This document shows positions 35,301 to 39,664 of a stretch of 64,000 nucleotides of DNA, in pieces. This DNA is from UBA1443 sp964445745 (GTDB lineage Bacteria; Omnitrophota; Omnitrophia; Omnitrophales; Aquincolibacteriaceae). Below the pieces are notes generated by a model. The model worked only from the letters and a program-made list of their open reading frames with translations. It was not told the DNA's origin and ran no database searches. The stretch covers positions 19,517 through 83,516 of the forward strand of contig CAYULU010000002.1 of NCBI GenBank assembly GCA_964445745.1, in the 5' to 3' direction. A program made the translations under genes and the position numbers. Each line of letters begins with the position of its first letter. Position 1 is the stretch's first letter.

Positions 35301-36219
35301 CTAACACGAGCGGAAGCGTTCGTTCCAAATACGTGAACAGATCCAGTTTTTTCGCATCAAACTGCTCTTTGACCTTCATCCATTCCCTGAATTCCTTCGG
35401 AAATCGGCGGGCGGCAAGAAGTTTTAATTCTTTCTCAATCGCGCTGAGATCTCGTCCAATGGTTTCCTTTTTTTCTGCGGATAGTCGGTACTGATCGATA
35501 TTGTCTTGGTGAAGTTTTAGGCTGTCAGCACCGATAAGCGTCCAATCCAGTCCATGATCCATAGTCCGCGGCCCACTGATGGAGTGTGTGATTTGACTAA
35601 GGTCTGTGGACTGTCGCCCGTGGGCTAATCCGCTTTGCCGATTGATGTGTGCATACTCAGCACCCCGCAACCGAAGCTTATCCAGAAAAAAATAGGAAAT
35701 TTTTTCTTTCAGGGCGGGATCTTCAATGAACCTGAAAAGGTCATCCGTCGGAACTGGCCCCTCATATCCCTCCTGAAAGACAGTTGCGACTCCGTAGCGT
35801 TCTGTAAGCAAGCGAATAATCTTTGCTATATTTTCCTGCCCTTCAAGTGAGTCGTGAGCATCTTGAATGAACACAATCATGCGGTCATTTCGAGGAATAG
35901 GTAATGATGGACGTTGACCGCTTGCGTTATCCGTTTCACCGTTATCAGAACCTGTCGCCTGTTCCCCGTTCCCCGGGGCGCGGTAAACTTCGTTTATCGA
36001 GCCCAGTTCGGGAGGGAGCCAGCCGTTTTCATAAAGGGGTTGGCTTTGAAATCCGGCAAGGCTCTCCCCTCCCTGAACTATGGATGATGAGGGTATCTGG
36101 CCGAGGGCCTGTGAAGGGAAAAAGAGGATATCAGTAAAAAGAAAGAGCACCGCAACGAACACTGCGGTGCTCTTAATTGCCGTCCCTTTTTTAGCTTTAT
36201 AATGAGATAGATTCTGCAT
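23332..36219 (-). CDS. giant multidomain secreted or membrane protein, probable polyprotein
   Basis: 4,295 codons without a stop. A signal peptide is evident (hydrophobic 18-35, possible cleavage after ALG at 40). About 13 unrelated segments follow, separated by R-S-E-x-R pentapeptides at residues 657, 993, 1665, 1898, 2148, 2751, 2957, 3194, 3562 and 3859; looser forms (AEIRA at 599 and 1312, SSELR near 4150) also occur. Segments include methyltransferase-, phosphoribosyltransferase- and arginase-like folds, a membrane region and an RsuA-type pseudouridine synthase; each is listed separately. ATG 36219 has AAGGGG about 10 bases upstream. Codon use and frame look continuous, so I read it as one gene. 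Giant genes are known in Omnitrophota; the function of this one is unknown. Confidence 0.85.
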   Translation of the reverse strand: MQNLSHYKAKKGTAIKSTAVFVAVLFLFTDILFFPSQALGQIPSSSIVQGGESLAGFQSQPLYENGWLPPELGSINEVYRAPGNGEQATGSDNGETDNASGQRPSLPIPRNDRMIVFIQDAHDSLEGQENIAKIIRLLTERYGVATVFQEGYEGPVPTDDLFRFIEDPALKEKISYFFLDKLRLRGAEYAHINRQSGLAHGRQSTDLSQITHSISGPRTMDHGLDWTLIGADSLKLHQDNIDQYRLSAEKKETIGRDLSAIEKELKLLAARRFPKEFREWMKVKEQFDAKKLDLFTYLERTLPLVLGGKRQAINEKQADLNANRLPFTPDAATPLLRFILEAVRSNNPVVLEKAKHIDAREVFAELLKLEQMIAETYLADGEGGTRPFEARSRMMDLNADLQLYDHYKTLQLLKRLNSLEVTQEEYAALLVQPPASGVRHDTPFREAPYHLEVSTQCLAEFIHSQTKKPLVLSKQWERNIQDAVKFYEIALQRDNALSTALGKYFPADQSTQYSKLSGVKPAILVYGGFHKENIKRILEAKGISYVVVSPRITQPSPRHEAYYKQLMTDGFHKFELPFLLRTAASQPTLLNLDPQVARAEIRAVYEAAIRYPNHPETWERHLDSTDPGSIAREISPALESIQEVVKPTRTLEKVDRRSEVRGEADGKKRNSLFQMSRHSLLKMGLLFFAVGLFSMAHVGGAQPSIERTIFRQGSWNVLGTRDTGPASEKIRTSAGLHSEIKIVNGRHQIFSVKGNGFLRGTLPGMDWGTSFVLPGYWSQGRYFHNPRITHASFDLDEKGELRLKGVFEDQNGNFVADDFEVVFSTAPRGEALMKVSFTMKAKKDFTLDQERLRNHDGFRFAQFSSMFSSMNVGSVHDADTAEYEDETGERIETKLENKNQFIFSEPRPLGPARTFYLKNKNPVSGRNNPTTYIRLAESMDPSQFTPQGWVTESQDVNDDNVGGWIHFDAAKAYYRSGEKIGRFDFVLGIAPNRSETRNQLGEMEEGAPALTTHRIQGRELQDVVAFLDREWPDFETINIGEQNGKTISVKDTLESELPAARFAFEKMMQLRGWMDRNGKENVPLVIWQNMRLGELYPYLGPEIKKSFGILELTKEQYRHLAYSPNPIPGEITASRYLLIKDKVPSSFPSEGSSYDGSPEEEWDSSLVLWLVKDIKLLGEKLKAPVLMIDHSSRSLSGAQEIVKAGEKGTAIVFEESPGSFQAIKTTLDKNGTALVILNVARGAAVRPGASVFDRFDSLFLEKNPEKKVRVSGQELSFFDAFRKVYEAAILKEALLPEAPDRSQKTPQLPALAEIRAVTPKNTSRARHWYFLNQLFRYLFFPKVLGLDFSQGEHRVVDVGVGALPVTTVEMAERFQKEISGAISTGRIEMIGIEIPEAVPYAHITAEGLTAEKFVDKFRFRLSERPMEESLRRWDLKAITLTINGKKEVTGAFASFDSENGTHYRDVAISQEIPYLSLERFYKGRQGDLLKEMIEFLGPEKIRYALSQGVSGTFDGISVELDPVRNMLEKAGVKLVVTDNPWSAGVRDVRLMTVFNVIQHIPQAEKLPFLEKLAKSLKEGKADEHGKLTEMGGILALKGGRLDGTPSFAETYYTNVNGHLVEIETTPHNFNHAVMSGQELGGFSVNFEERKLKPVWISSDGARDSRSEVRTQQELRDKGEFIASLADASLRLTRYLHDNDFHAVLASGDSAEIPLRLVTTAWQTLYPDEPFPLQFVFDGQENSRLYRDWAAVHAFGTDTPEEQSKFLNRAKELIDGKKSPDGRKQLIDFKEGKLVFIDTLMSTGFKTGMLKMIFKRLGFKNISYAILWASDPQILRVLHPDVFVAESARGKIDELGDLDHDLSVLRKNEPARVKLTMEEIQATLTLVQKAITSGGLSPRSELRSDFPKMGKSFFPMERFRSMEELRLTDGRKIPVSVTQKHHEIIEWIKSLQKQGIATPETTLVNFDAHPDTVYENLHEGSWVYWIREPERKTGSVISKGRMVWVRGKAYEPTLRGMWPDELKHGYGSLKENIFKDGADQLKGHLSGPAIITLDLDFLGSSDERTVSLKEVEERIQSFLRAVFESEIQPIAFHISISEKYLAKVRDYMDLPAGMAPRRDEAISQVLVEGIQLKGMRFGRQGTDVLFEPRSEIRSSLNDPPEGVLQAENQEGPQVESDTFQISQDPDFPEILNRVKMLLESYKIPGRYPEDESIRSLLTVVLDPRISDSGKQDKIRECLPSLARKFLSDLCRQIEEIGFPLSAKVMTAPDLIQRLDEFLLRPARQAYEQGKLKRTGQLLEMILSVNGKAYSGGSDPLLLELFEEAKEIESSLHRIEAWFARRVIDDKGTKVIRPTDLPATIQEWEAFSQEERKIIQRARANGEKLKWFEKMHNALIEPVINRAQRINNLQKFIVQGRTSLQKQFAMTVMIITNWMIDLFFIYPLVKMPTIAGALWLGRATGLGVLQVAIVAGAAVLLNMEGGLVRLFLIYPVFKLIWPKLIHLNRKGLIVNFVPSGPGNFAPFLFFNPTLGIDMPLALKERYLISRQVEKALAYYPGITEKIIVDITEAIYQAELQIGDSFNYRRFKIRRAKEKHTREAYTKKNGGESKNPLISFIKREDLSNHFPFYVKLKDRFFRWVGFPAQGYRKGTRPTLLIGDSRQLKKIKQFLKSDGLSEEQLGRVYQLDLAKYFQKIGVSKKTFHGKKPLAGEFIQPMFPTLEENTHQPQKGQLKKTAQNPKGLGNARPGGGKKNRSELRQSSHQGSQVPDVTWEELKQQGYDLYVSRDQKKGEDFYEWVGVVKKDGRILEGSNFVLQVFPKSKFICILLFFPAFPIPVHENDKNGKGRALLRELLALEDYTGYSVVSMATGKFPASLAKMKELHPVVELTESPWPMSLINSSNPEIQEKIKTLYEGVENADDVSDDEKDEVLGALGEATFIGEVTAPFYGLPAEGEETQGRSESRSNLAASLDASLNQERMQVIIDAMEEFREIESSEGNEIPWISPFGSFRPSNIQMIQDLVHHFDIGTKRKKILETGFGDGLTAAILAAATDADVVGIEPDPDRFQVGADFLEFLKIAKGIELPNLQLLQEDLLDHEIDDYDLIYFYYTPPLGDRESFPEKVLAKMEKSLKAESVFVAPILGSEDPLSILDVETRIVREFIAGSGILAHRYDRLGTISTSVFWKKESVNPNEVPGRSEVRSDIETVDRDFARQFRTLDPEKDGDAKVLRAVREVMNQLPVFGKSETGSLGISRADKMILMNSNTNLRSFRMQVSRYFSEDEKGRLRYPEMVSWISDRLGSSQSEGVQTRQSSMENGQEEKRFVPGATDRVESAGSLLRDSQGVVFSENDLQEKMSLLFSKAGIHRRNMKGLITRKGVYFPSAPDTAINVLRTMDLSGRKRAVILDAGHGQGELVFYLAKMIQLWYPDLEVELIGIEFEDEIFDESMRLLEVFKQEELPGKISIQFHQGDFNSEHFEPLFQKADYVYYFSKGTNDIRSFARTLETTMNKPGAKIVEYGEGELAEYMQWIHAPVRSQMSLVSPRIQVHEFVSDGRLEDAKNLQGPRSESRIEKQGIGIFLQTRRVEYSAGKYHLRNRNQSFSQWRSLARSVLRILETEFDNLAIQGISADREREVRQILQNTRYGLVLDTSQIVSLRNREIRRRLNNLRNALASNNREIFLSVVRGLNQLRWLQEPELLSTVKLFRGLRDIAENKWQVADSPQRMNGYLDQLEARLQRVDTLGWLFQRFVSKYVELRSGENPLSHEDAQKKAFETTVAQGNFDFTRQSDNRTLLLFYQLIFVSSREHSEFLESISRIAGQQAFKAPGRVPDDTSQLATWMPNDLYLWAPQVVLEALSKFEPLRSELRQPKETGKYFLLNKPVGFITTEKQEPNAPHTPIAWDLLPPDVKNGRHFLGRLDKDTSGLLLVGGNAELNQLLLNPKRNPDHKVRKTYEAVVGGHVTEASVNRLKQGVIISAEGKKYLVHANELRILERFWEGKRPLTRLEIVISEGKFHQVRTMLRVVGHQVLELQRTAFGPILLGNLAPGSWRELSSDEYNWLSGRLSQSPVRSSESALEEEYLDPLTGNREPEDDLPRSDDATTERGGELRGAGGKTPGQHFSSSASSTQENIAELEKPAVFVIEKGQIEGMPSSELRQLMVFAAINRKNLWLVVPDMLEGSHSQFLEDLKTLGVRISQDLPEIARSSGVRVIGFSDKETDTAGKLRMRLAQKNPRLAKGVKEYFAFEGGNGFFLAQLVSQPGDLAVMNGFRYDKAGRFQAALHAFLNHLMNSYVVTAISA
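23335..24024 (-). other. giant protein segment 13: C-terminal region
   Basis: Residues 4066-4295. A disordered Ser/Glu-rich stretch is followed by an alpha/beta part (AVFVIEKGQIEGMPSSELRQ, NLWLVVPDMLEG, VRVIGFSDKE). Not recognised. Confidence 0.4.
24025..24630 (-). other. giant protein segment 12: RsuA/RluE-type pseudouridine synthase
   Basis: Residues 3864-4065. A complete catalytic domain: KYFLLNKPVGFITTEKQ, GRHFLGRLDKDTSGLLLV with the expected catalytic Asp at 3915, VRKTYEAVVGGHVTEASV and ISEGKFHQVRTMLRVVGHQV. The N-terminal S4 domain of free-standing enzymes is missing. Its presence behind a signal peptide is hard to explain unless the chain is processed. Confidence 0.88.
24646..25521 (-). 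other. giant protein segment 11: helical region
   Basis: Residues 3567-3858, strongly helical and Arg-rich (REIRRRLNNLRNALASNNRE). No family recognised. It ends with LSKFEPLRSELR, the last exact joint. Confidence 0.45.
25537..26625 (-). other. giant protein segment 10: methyltransferase-like fold
   Basis: Residues 3199-3561. A low-complexity first half (SSQSEGVQTRQSSMENGQEE) leads into AVILDAGHGQGELVFYLAKM and VELIGIEFEDEIFDES, again class I SAM-binding motifs, then QKADYVYYFSKGTND. Pattern similar to segment 9, suggesting duplication or repeated recruitment. Confidence 0.62.
26641..27336 (-). other. giant protein segment 9: methyltransferase-like fold
   Basis: Residues 2962-3193. KILETGFGDGLTAAILAA and DVVGIEPDPDRFQVG are clear class I SAM-binding motifs, followed by DDYDLIYFYYTPPLGDRE. 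No substrate clue. Confidence 0.65.
27352..27954 (-). other. giant protein segment 8: possible acetyltransferase-like fold
   Basis: Residues 2756-2956. FYEWVGVVKKDGRIL followed by HENDKNGKGRALLRELLALE resembles the strand and acetyl-CoA loop of GNAT proteins, weakly. Its acidic C-terminal part (NADDVSDDEKDEVLGAL) precedes the next joint. Confidence 0.3.
27970..29763 (-). other. giant protein segment 7: large helical region with membrane spans
   Basis: Residues 2153-2750, the longest segment. An acidic helical part is followed by at least three hydrophobic spans at about 2420-2495 (TVMIITNWMIDLFFIYPLV, VLQVAIVAGAAVLLN, LVRLFLIYPVFKLIW), then a basic alpha/beta part. It ends with GLGNARPGGGKKN, encoded over a run of ten G. 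Confidence 0.55.
27979..27988 (-). repeat. G10 homopolymer inside the giant gene
   Basis: Ten C on the plus strand, ten G in the coding strand, encoding the Gly-Gly-Gly of ARPGGGKKN. Runs of this length are typical slippage sites; a one-base change would stop the frame and remove segments 8-13. Confidence 0.9.
29779..30513 (-). other. giant protein segment 6: arginase/UPF0489-like fold
   Basis: Residues 1903-2147. TLVNFDAHPDT and AIITLDLDFLGS are the paired Asp/His metal strands of the arginase-deacetylase superfamily, closest in pattern to UPF0489. WVYWI and GMRFGRQGTDV flank them. Metal binding is inferred from these residues. Confidence 0.55.
30529..31212 (-). other. giant protein segment 5: phosphoribosyltransferase-like fold
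   Basis: Residues 1670-1897. KLVFIDTLMSTGFKTGMLKM followed by LGFKNISYAILW resembles the PRPP loop and next strand of type I phosphoribosyltransferases, with only one of the two usual acidic residues. DFHAVLASGDSAEIPLRLV could be the early substrate loop. A degenerate, possibly inactive, domain is as likely as an active one. Confidence 0.4.
31228..32271 (-). other. giant protein segment 4: methyltransferase-like fold
   Basis: Residues 1317-1664. VVDVGVGALPVTTVEMAERF followed by IEMIGIEIPEAV looks like SAM-binding motif I and the acidic end of strand 2 in class I methyltransferases. VRLMTVFNVIQHIPQAEKLP resembles the later motif of that fold. Substrate unknown. Confidence 0.5.
32287..33228 (-). 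other. giant protein segment 3: unrecognised alpha/beta region
   Basis: Residues 998-1311. Alternating strands and helices (APVLMIDHSSRSLSGAQEIV, GTALVILNVARGAAV). No family recognised. Ends with LAEIRAV, a relaxed joint motif. Confidence 0.4.
33244..34236 (-). other. giant protein segment 2: buried signal-like helix and beta-rich region
   Basis: Residues 662-992. Begins with MSRHSLLKMGLLFFAVGLFS followed by MAHVGGAQ (675-702), which reads like a complete signal peptide in the interior of the frame. The rest is rich in beta-prone strands (SFDLDEKGELRLKGVFEDQN, VSFTMKAKKDFTLD). No family recognised. Confidence 0.5.
34255..36219 (-). other. giant protein segment 1: signal peptide plus Tiki/ChaN-like region
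   Basis: Residues 1-655. After the signal peptide, MIVFIQDAHDSLEGQENIAK and VFQEGYEGPVPTDDLFRFIE begin a domain that closes with GVKPAILVYGGFHKENIKRI and ISYVVVSPRITQ. The arrangement of an early Asp/His strand and a late GG-FH strand recalls the TIKI/ChaN/EreA superfamily; this is a weak fold guess. It ends with RAEIRAVYEAA, a relaxed form of the joint motif. Confidence 0.45.
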
Positions 36220-36485
36220 CTAGCCAACCCCTTGACTATAGTAAATTCTTTTTAAATGTTCTTCGCTCCAAAAGTTAACACTTTTAAATGTTTAGTCAAA
36301 TGATGGGGTTCCCAAAAGCGGGATAACAATCAGAATGTTATAAATTGCTATATATTGTCACTGTCAAAATCGGTAGAGAATCGGCAGATTTATTAAATTC
36401 TGATTGGCAATCAAAGAGTAGCCGGCGGATCCACCTTGTCGGGATCGAGCACCCGCTACAGAAGGAATGAAAAAAGATCGCTTTT
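36220..36485. other. intergenic region upstream of the giant gene
   Basis: 266 A/T-rich bases. On the minus strand, after the DUF1846 stop, an A6G-CGAT-CT6 hairpin (36467-36484) is followed by a structured element at 36418-36459 (outer GTAGC / GCTAC, inner GATCC / GGATC). Possible terminator region of the DUF1846 gene. TATAGT near 36236 could be a -10 box for the giant gene, without a convincing -35. Confidence 0.4.
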
Positions 36486-38012
36486 TTATCCGTCGTAAAG
36501 GTTTTGGGTAGCAAACTCAGGATCGCTCGTAAAATGAATCCGGAGTTTTCGAAGGGCTTTTTCATCGCCCGGAGTCGGAATATGGGTGATGTGCATTGGC
36601 CGGTCTCGCAAGGCCGTCAAACTCTCCATAGCCTTTTGTGCGGTCGGATTCGTGGTGGCGCTCATACTCAGGGCAATAAGAATTTCTTCCAGATCAAGAC
36701 TGACTGCTTTACTCCCAAACACATCCTGCTTAAGCTCTCCGATCGACTGGATAACATTGGGCGACAAAATATGGATATCTTCCGGCAGACCGGCAACAGC
36801 CTTGACAGCATTCAGCACCGCACTCGAAGCCGCGTGCATCAGCGGGGTATTCTTTCCAGTGACAATCGTTCCGTCGGACAATCCAAGCGCCGCACCGCAG
36901 TAAATCCCCTGATTCCCTTTCCCTTTTTTCTGCGCCTCCTTGGCTGCCTGGCGCGCCGGCTCCACCACGGGCCGATGTTCGGGTTTCACCTCAAGGTCCT
37001 CCATTAAAAGACCGGCTTTTTCGACCACCTCTTTTTCCACATAACCCATCCGGTAATCACAGGCACATTGGAAATACCGTGCGATCACCTCCTGCACCGC
37101 AGCTTTTTTCACAATCTCATCATCTACAATTCCAAATCCCGCGCGATTAACCCCCATATCCGTCGGGGATTCGTAATAAGACTCACCCCCCGTAATCTTT
37201 TTCAAAATTCGTTTAAGCACGGGGAACACTTCAACATCGCGATTGTAATTGACGGTTGTTTTTTGGTACGTCTCAAGATGGAACGGATCAATCATGTTAA
37301 AATCCATGAGATCCGTCGTTGCCGCCTCATACGCAATATTCACGGGATGCTTCAGGGGAATATTCCAGATCGGGAAGGTTTCGAATTTCGCGTAGCCGCT
37401 CGCGAGCCCCTGCTTGTGGTCATGATAAAGCTGGGACAGACAAGTCGCCAATTTACCACTGCCGGGACCCGGGCCTGAAACGATGACGAGCGGCTTTTTC
37501 GTCACAATGTACTCGTTAGCACCGTACCCTTCATCGCTGACAATCGTATCCACATCGGTTGGATAACCCTTGGTAAACCGGTGGGTGTAGGTCCTGATCC
37601 CGCGACGCTCAAGTTTGTTTTTAAAAATTTTAGCGGCCGGTTGCTCCGAAAAACGCGTAATCACGACCGCCGCCACATCAAGCTCCCACCCGCGGTATTC
37701 ATCAATCATGCGAAATATGTCGGCATCATACGTAATTCCGAAATCCGCCCGCATTTTTCGCCGTTCAATATCACCCGCGTGAATACACATGACAATTTCA
37801 GCCTTGTCACGGAGTTTGTGAAGAAGCCGCATTTTCACGTTAGGATCAAAGCCCGGGAGGACTCGCATCGCATGATAATCACCAATAATCTTCCCCCCAA
37901 ATTCAAGGTAAAGCTTATCGCTAAATCGCTCAACACGTTCCAGGATGGCAGCCGACTGCTCGTTGAGGTATTTAAGATTATCAAAACCCGTATTCTTCAC
38001 CACCGCCTGCAT
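36486..38012 (-). CDS. DUF1846 domain protein
   Basis: 508-residue cytoplasmic protein of a widespread family without agreed function. Family stretches: FDNLKYLNEQSAAILERVE, GGKIIGDYHAMRVLPGFDP, KPLVIVSGPGPGSGKLATCL (a glycine-rich loop like a P-loop) and MSATTNPTAQKAMESL. I chose the ATG at 38012 (MQAVVKNTGF) because GGGAGG lies five to six bases upstream; a frame extension of 12 codons has no RBS. TATAAT on the minus strand at 38096-38101 may be its -10 box. It precedes the giant gene but with a 266-base gap. Confidence 0.88.
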   Translation of the reverse strand: MQAVVKNTGFDNLKYLNEQSAAILERVERFSDKLYLEFGGKIIGDYHAMRVLPGFDPNVKMRLLHKLRDKAEIVMCIHAGDIERRKMRADFGITYDADIFRMIDEYRGWELDVAAVVITRFSEQPAAKIFKNKLERRGIRTYTHRFTKGYPTDVDTIVSDEGYGANEYIVTKKPLVIVSGPGPGSGKLATCLSQLYHDHKQGLASGYAKFETFPIWNIPLKHPVNIAYEAATTDLMDFNMIDPFHLETYQKTTVNYNRDVEVFPVLKRILKKITGGESYYESPTDMGVNRAGFGIVDDEIVKKAAVQEVIARYFQCACDYRMGYVEKEVVEKAGLLMEDLEVKPEHRPVVEPARQAAKEAQKKGKGNQGIYCGAALGLSDGTIVTGKNTPLMHAASSAVLNAVKAVAGLPEDIHILSPNVIQSIGELKQDVFGSKAVSLDLEEILIALSMSATTNPTAQKAMESLTALRDRPMHITHIPTPGDEKALRKLRIHFTSDPEFATQNLYDG

Positions 38013-38095
38013 CACGCCTCCCTGTTTTTTTGTCGCGCAACGCCCCACGAACCGCGCACAACAATTCGGCTTGAAATCTTCGTAATCCGTTAACC

Positions 38096-38101
38096 ATTAT
38101 A
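38096..38101 (-). promoter_or_regulatory. possible -10 box for the DUF1846 gene
   Basis: Perfect TATAAT on the minus strand 84 bases upstream of the chosen start. No good -35 hexamer at 16-18 bases, so only a candidate. Confidence 0.3.
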
Positions 38102-38138
38102 CATCACGTAGTCGTTTGAGTTTTGAAATGACCGGTCG

Positions 38139-38414
38139 CTAGCTTTTTGCCGGGCATGACTTGCAGGCACCCGAACAAACCGGAGCTGAAGTCGGCGCCT
38201 TATCCTTCTTCGCGGATTCTTTGTACCCTTTGGAGCGATAATCCGTCTGATAAAATCCGCTTCCCTTGAATAGAACTCCGGCCCCGCCCGAGATCATACG
38301 CTGCACCTTTTTTTTCCCGCAGGCCGGACATTTCCGGATCGGCTGGTCGTTCATCGATTGAAATTTTTCAAACTGGTGCCCGCAGGCACTACATTCATAT
38401 CCGTACGTAGGCAT
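38139..38414 (-). CDS. FmdB-family zinc ribbon protein
   Basis: 91 residues. The N-terminal FmdB ribbon is complete: YECSACGHQFEKF and RKCPACGKKKVQRMISGG give two CxxC zinc knuckles, followed by GVLFKGSGFYQTDYRS typical of the family. A second Cys cluster at the C-terminus (CSGACKSCPAKS) is present as in many members. Function is unsettled; regulatory roles have been proposed for the family. GAGAGGG lies about ten bases upstream of the ATG. Confidence 0.9.
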   Translation of the reverse strand: MPTYGYECSACGHQFEKFQSMNDQPIRKCPACGKKKVQRMISGGAGVLFKGSGFYQTDYRSKGYKESAKKDKAPTSAPVCSGACKSCPAKS

Positions 38415-38583
38415 ATTTTCTAATCCCTCTCTTTTTCTTTGAAGCGCCGATTATAGAGAAAAAAAACTCCAGGGGTACTATTTTTTACGAAAGACCATTT
38501 CATAAACATTGCCAGCCCGTTATCTCCCAAGAGACTGAAAAATAGAATTCTAAAACTGATTTCAGAAAACCCGCTCCACCAGC

Positions 38584-39372
38584 TTACGATTGATATTCAA
38601 TAACGGTCGCGGTCACATCTCCCAAAACAGGCACTTTCACTTTAAGCTTCAGGGGAATCCGCCGCTCATCCATACTCATCCAGCCGCGAACTTTCCCGCG
38701 TCGCACAAAAAAACCTTCGAACATGATGATGGGTTCTATCTCGACAGCTTGGAAAGTACCCATTCCGTCAATCTTCATTTCTTCAATGTCATGCGCCAAA
38801 ACCTCGAGCTCCCAGTTCTTCTCATCCGCGTTTACGGGAATAACCGCTTTCGTTCCCGGCTTAACATCCAGCGTCCGGTAATAATATCCACACGAGATCT
38901 GATCCTGGACATTCTTCGGAATCAACATTTCTTTGCGGCTATTGTCTTTTTTAGAAAAAAATCTTCCCACGTTTTTCGACGGATCATACTCCATCACCTC
39001 GTCCGTCCAGTAACGTCCTTCATGAAGGATCTTTTCGTAGCGCAACGAATGAAGTTTTTCAACATCGATATAAGAATGGTGCGTGTCGCGAACTTTGTAG
39101 ATCCAGTCCAATACAGATTTAGAGCGGATATTAATCTCAACGTGATAGGCATCACGACCGTTGATCCGGACAATCTCCTTGACCCAGGATTCGGCTTCGC
39201 CCACAGTAATCCCCGCGTAAGACACTTTGAATTTGATCTTCTCCCCGAGGGAAAACGCGCCCGACGGTTTTTCGGAGACCGGAAATATTTTTTCGGAATC
39301 GCCAGCCTGAACCCCCGTCGTAAGCAAACAAAAAAACAAAACTCCTGACCCCAAACAGCTATTAATTTTCAT
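38584..39372 (-). CDS. DUF3108 secreted protein
   Basis: 262 residues with a signal peptide (about 8-23, CLGSGVLFFCLLTTGVQA). The mature part begins with the DUF3108 hallmark FSLGEKIKFKVSYAGITVGEA and ends in strands such as KLKVKVPVLGDVTATVIEY. Probably a periplasmic beta-barrel-like or lipid-associated protein; no biochemical role known to me. It lies 58 bases downstream of palindromic repeat copy C and is transcribed away from it. Confidence 0.85.
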   Translation of the reverse strand: MKINSCLGSGVLFFCLLTTGVQAGDSEKIFPVSEKPSGAFSLGEKIKFKVSYAGITVGEAESWVKEIVRINGRDAYHVEINIRSKSVLDWIYKVRDTHHSYIDVEKLHSLRYEKILHEGRYWTDEVMEYDPSKNVGRFFSKKDNSRKEMLIPKNVQDQISCGYYYRTLDVKPGTKAVIPVNADEKNWELEVLAHDIEEMKIDGMGTFQAVEIEPIIMFEGFFVRRGKVRGWMSMDERRIPLKLKVKVPVLGDVTATVIEYQS

Positions 39373-39430
39373 CGCATTTCCATTTCAAAAAAGTGATTAA
39401 AATTCATGATCGGATCGAGCCTTTAAGACC

Positions 39431-39511
39431 AGAGGCAGTTTCACAAGTATTTCCAACCCGTTGTTTCTCAATGGATTGGAAAATGCAAAAGGGACTTATA
39501 AAACCGCTTCT
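39431..39511. repeat. palindromic intergenic repeat, copy C (reverse orientation)
   Basis: 81 bp, reverse complement of copies A and B with some divergence: AGAGGCAGTTTCACAAGTAT and AGGGACTTATAAAACCGCTT as outer arms, CCAACCCGTTGTTTCTCA inside. Lies between the glycosyltransferase operon end and the DUF3108 gene. Confidence 0.78.
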
Positions 39512-39664
39512 CATTACTACCTTTTGGATCGGGAGCTTTCTCCCTGCAAGATCCAGGATTCCCGCACAATATTCCAGAGGCCCGAACAACACGGAACTTC
39601 CATCATCGCAACCGCTACAGGAACCCCTGTCAATCTCGATAATTTTTCGCTTTAGCATCTTGTT

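Noticed and set aside
23332..36219. The giant frame as an assembly chimera of several genes
   Set aside because: There is no internal stop over 12.9 kb, no break in coding character, flanking genes are ordinary, and every joint is in frame with the same peptide motif. A chimera would not keep frame ten times.
39404..39658. 84-codon frame downstream of the GT9 gene
   Set aside because: Its second half reads through palindromic repeat copy C, it resembles no family, and the RBS is poor. The same peptide-like string (ETAS, GLKNAKGTY-type) arises from the other repeat copies in non-genic contexts.
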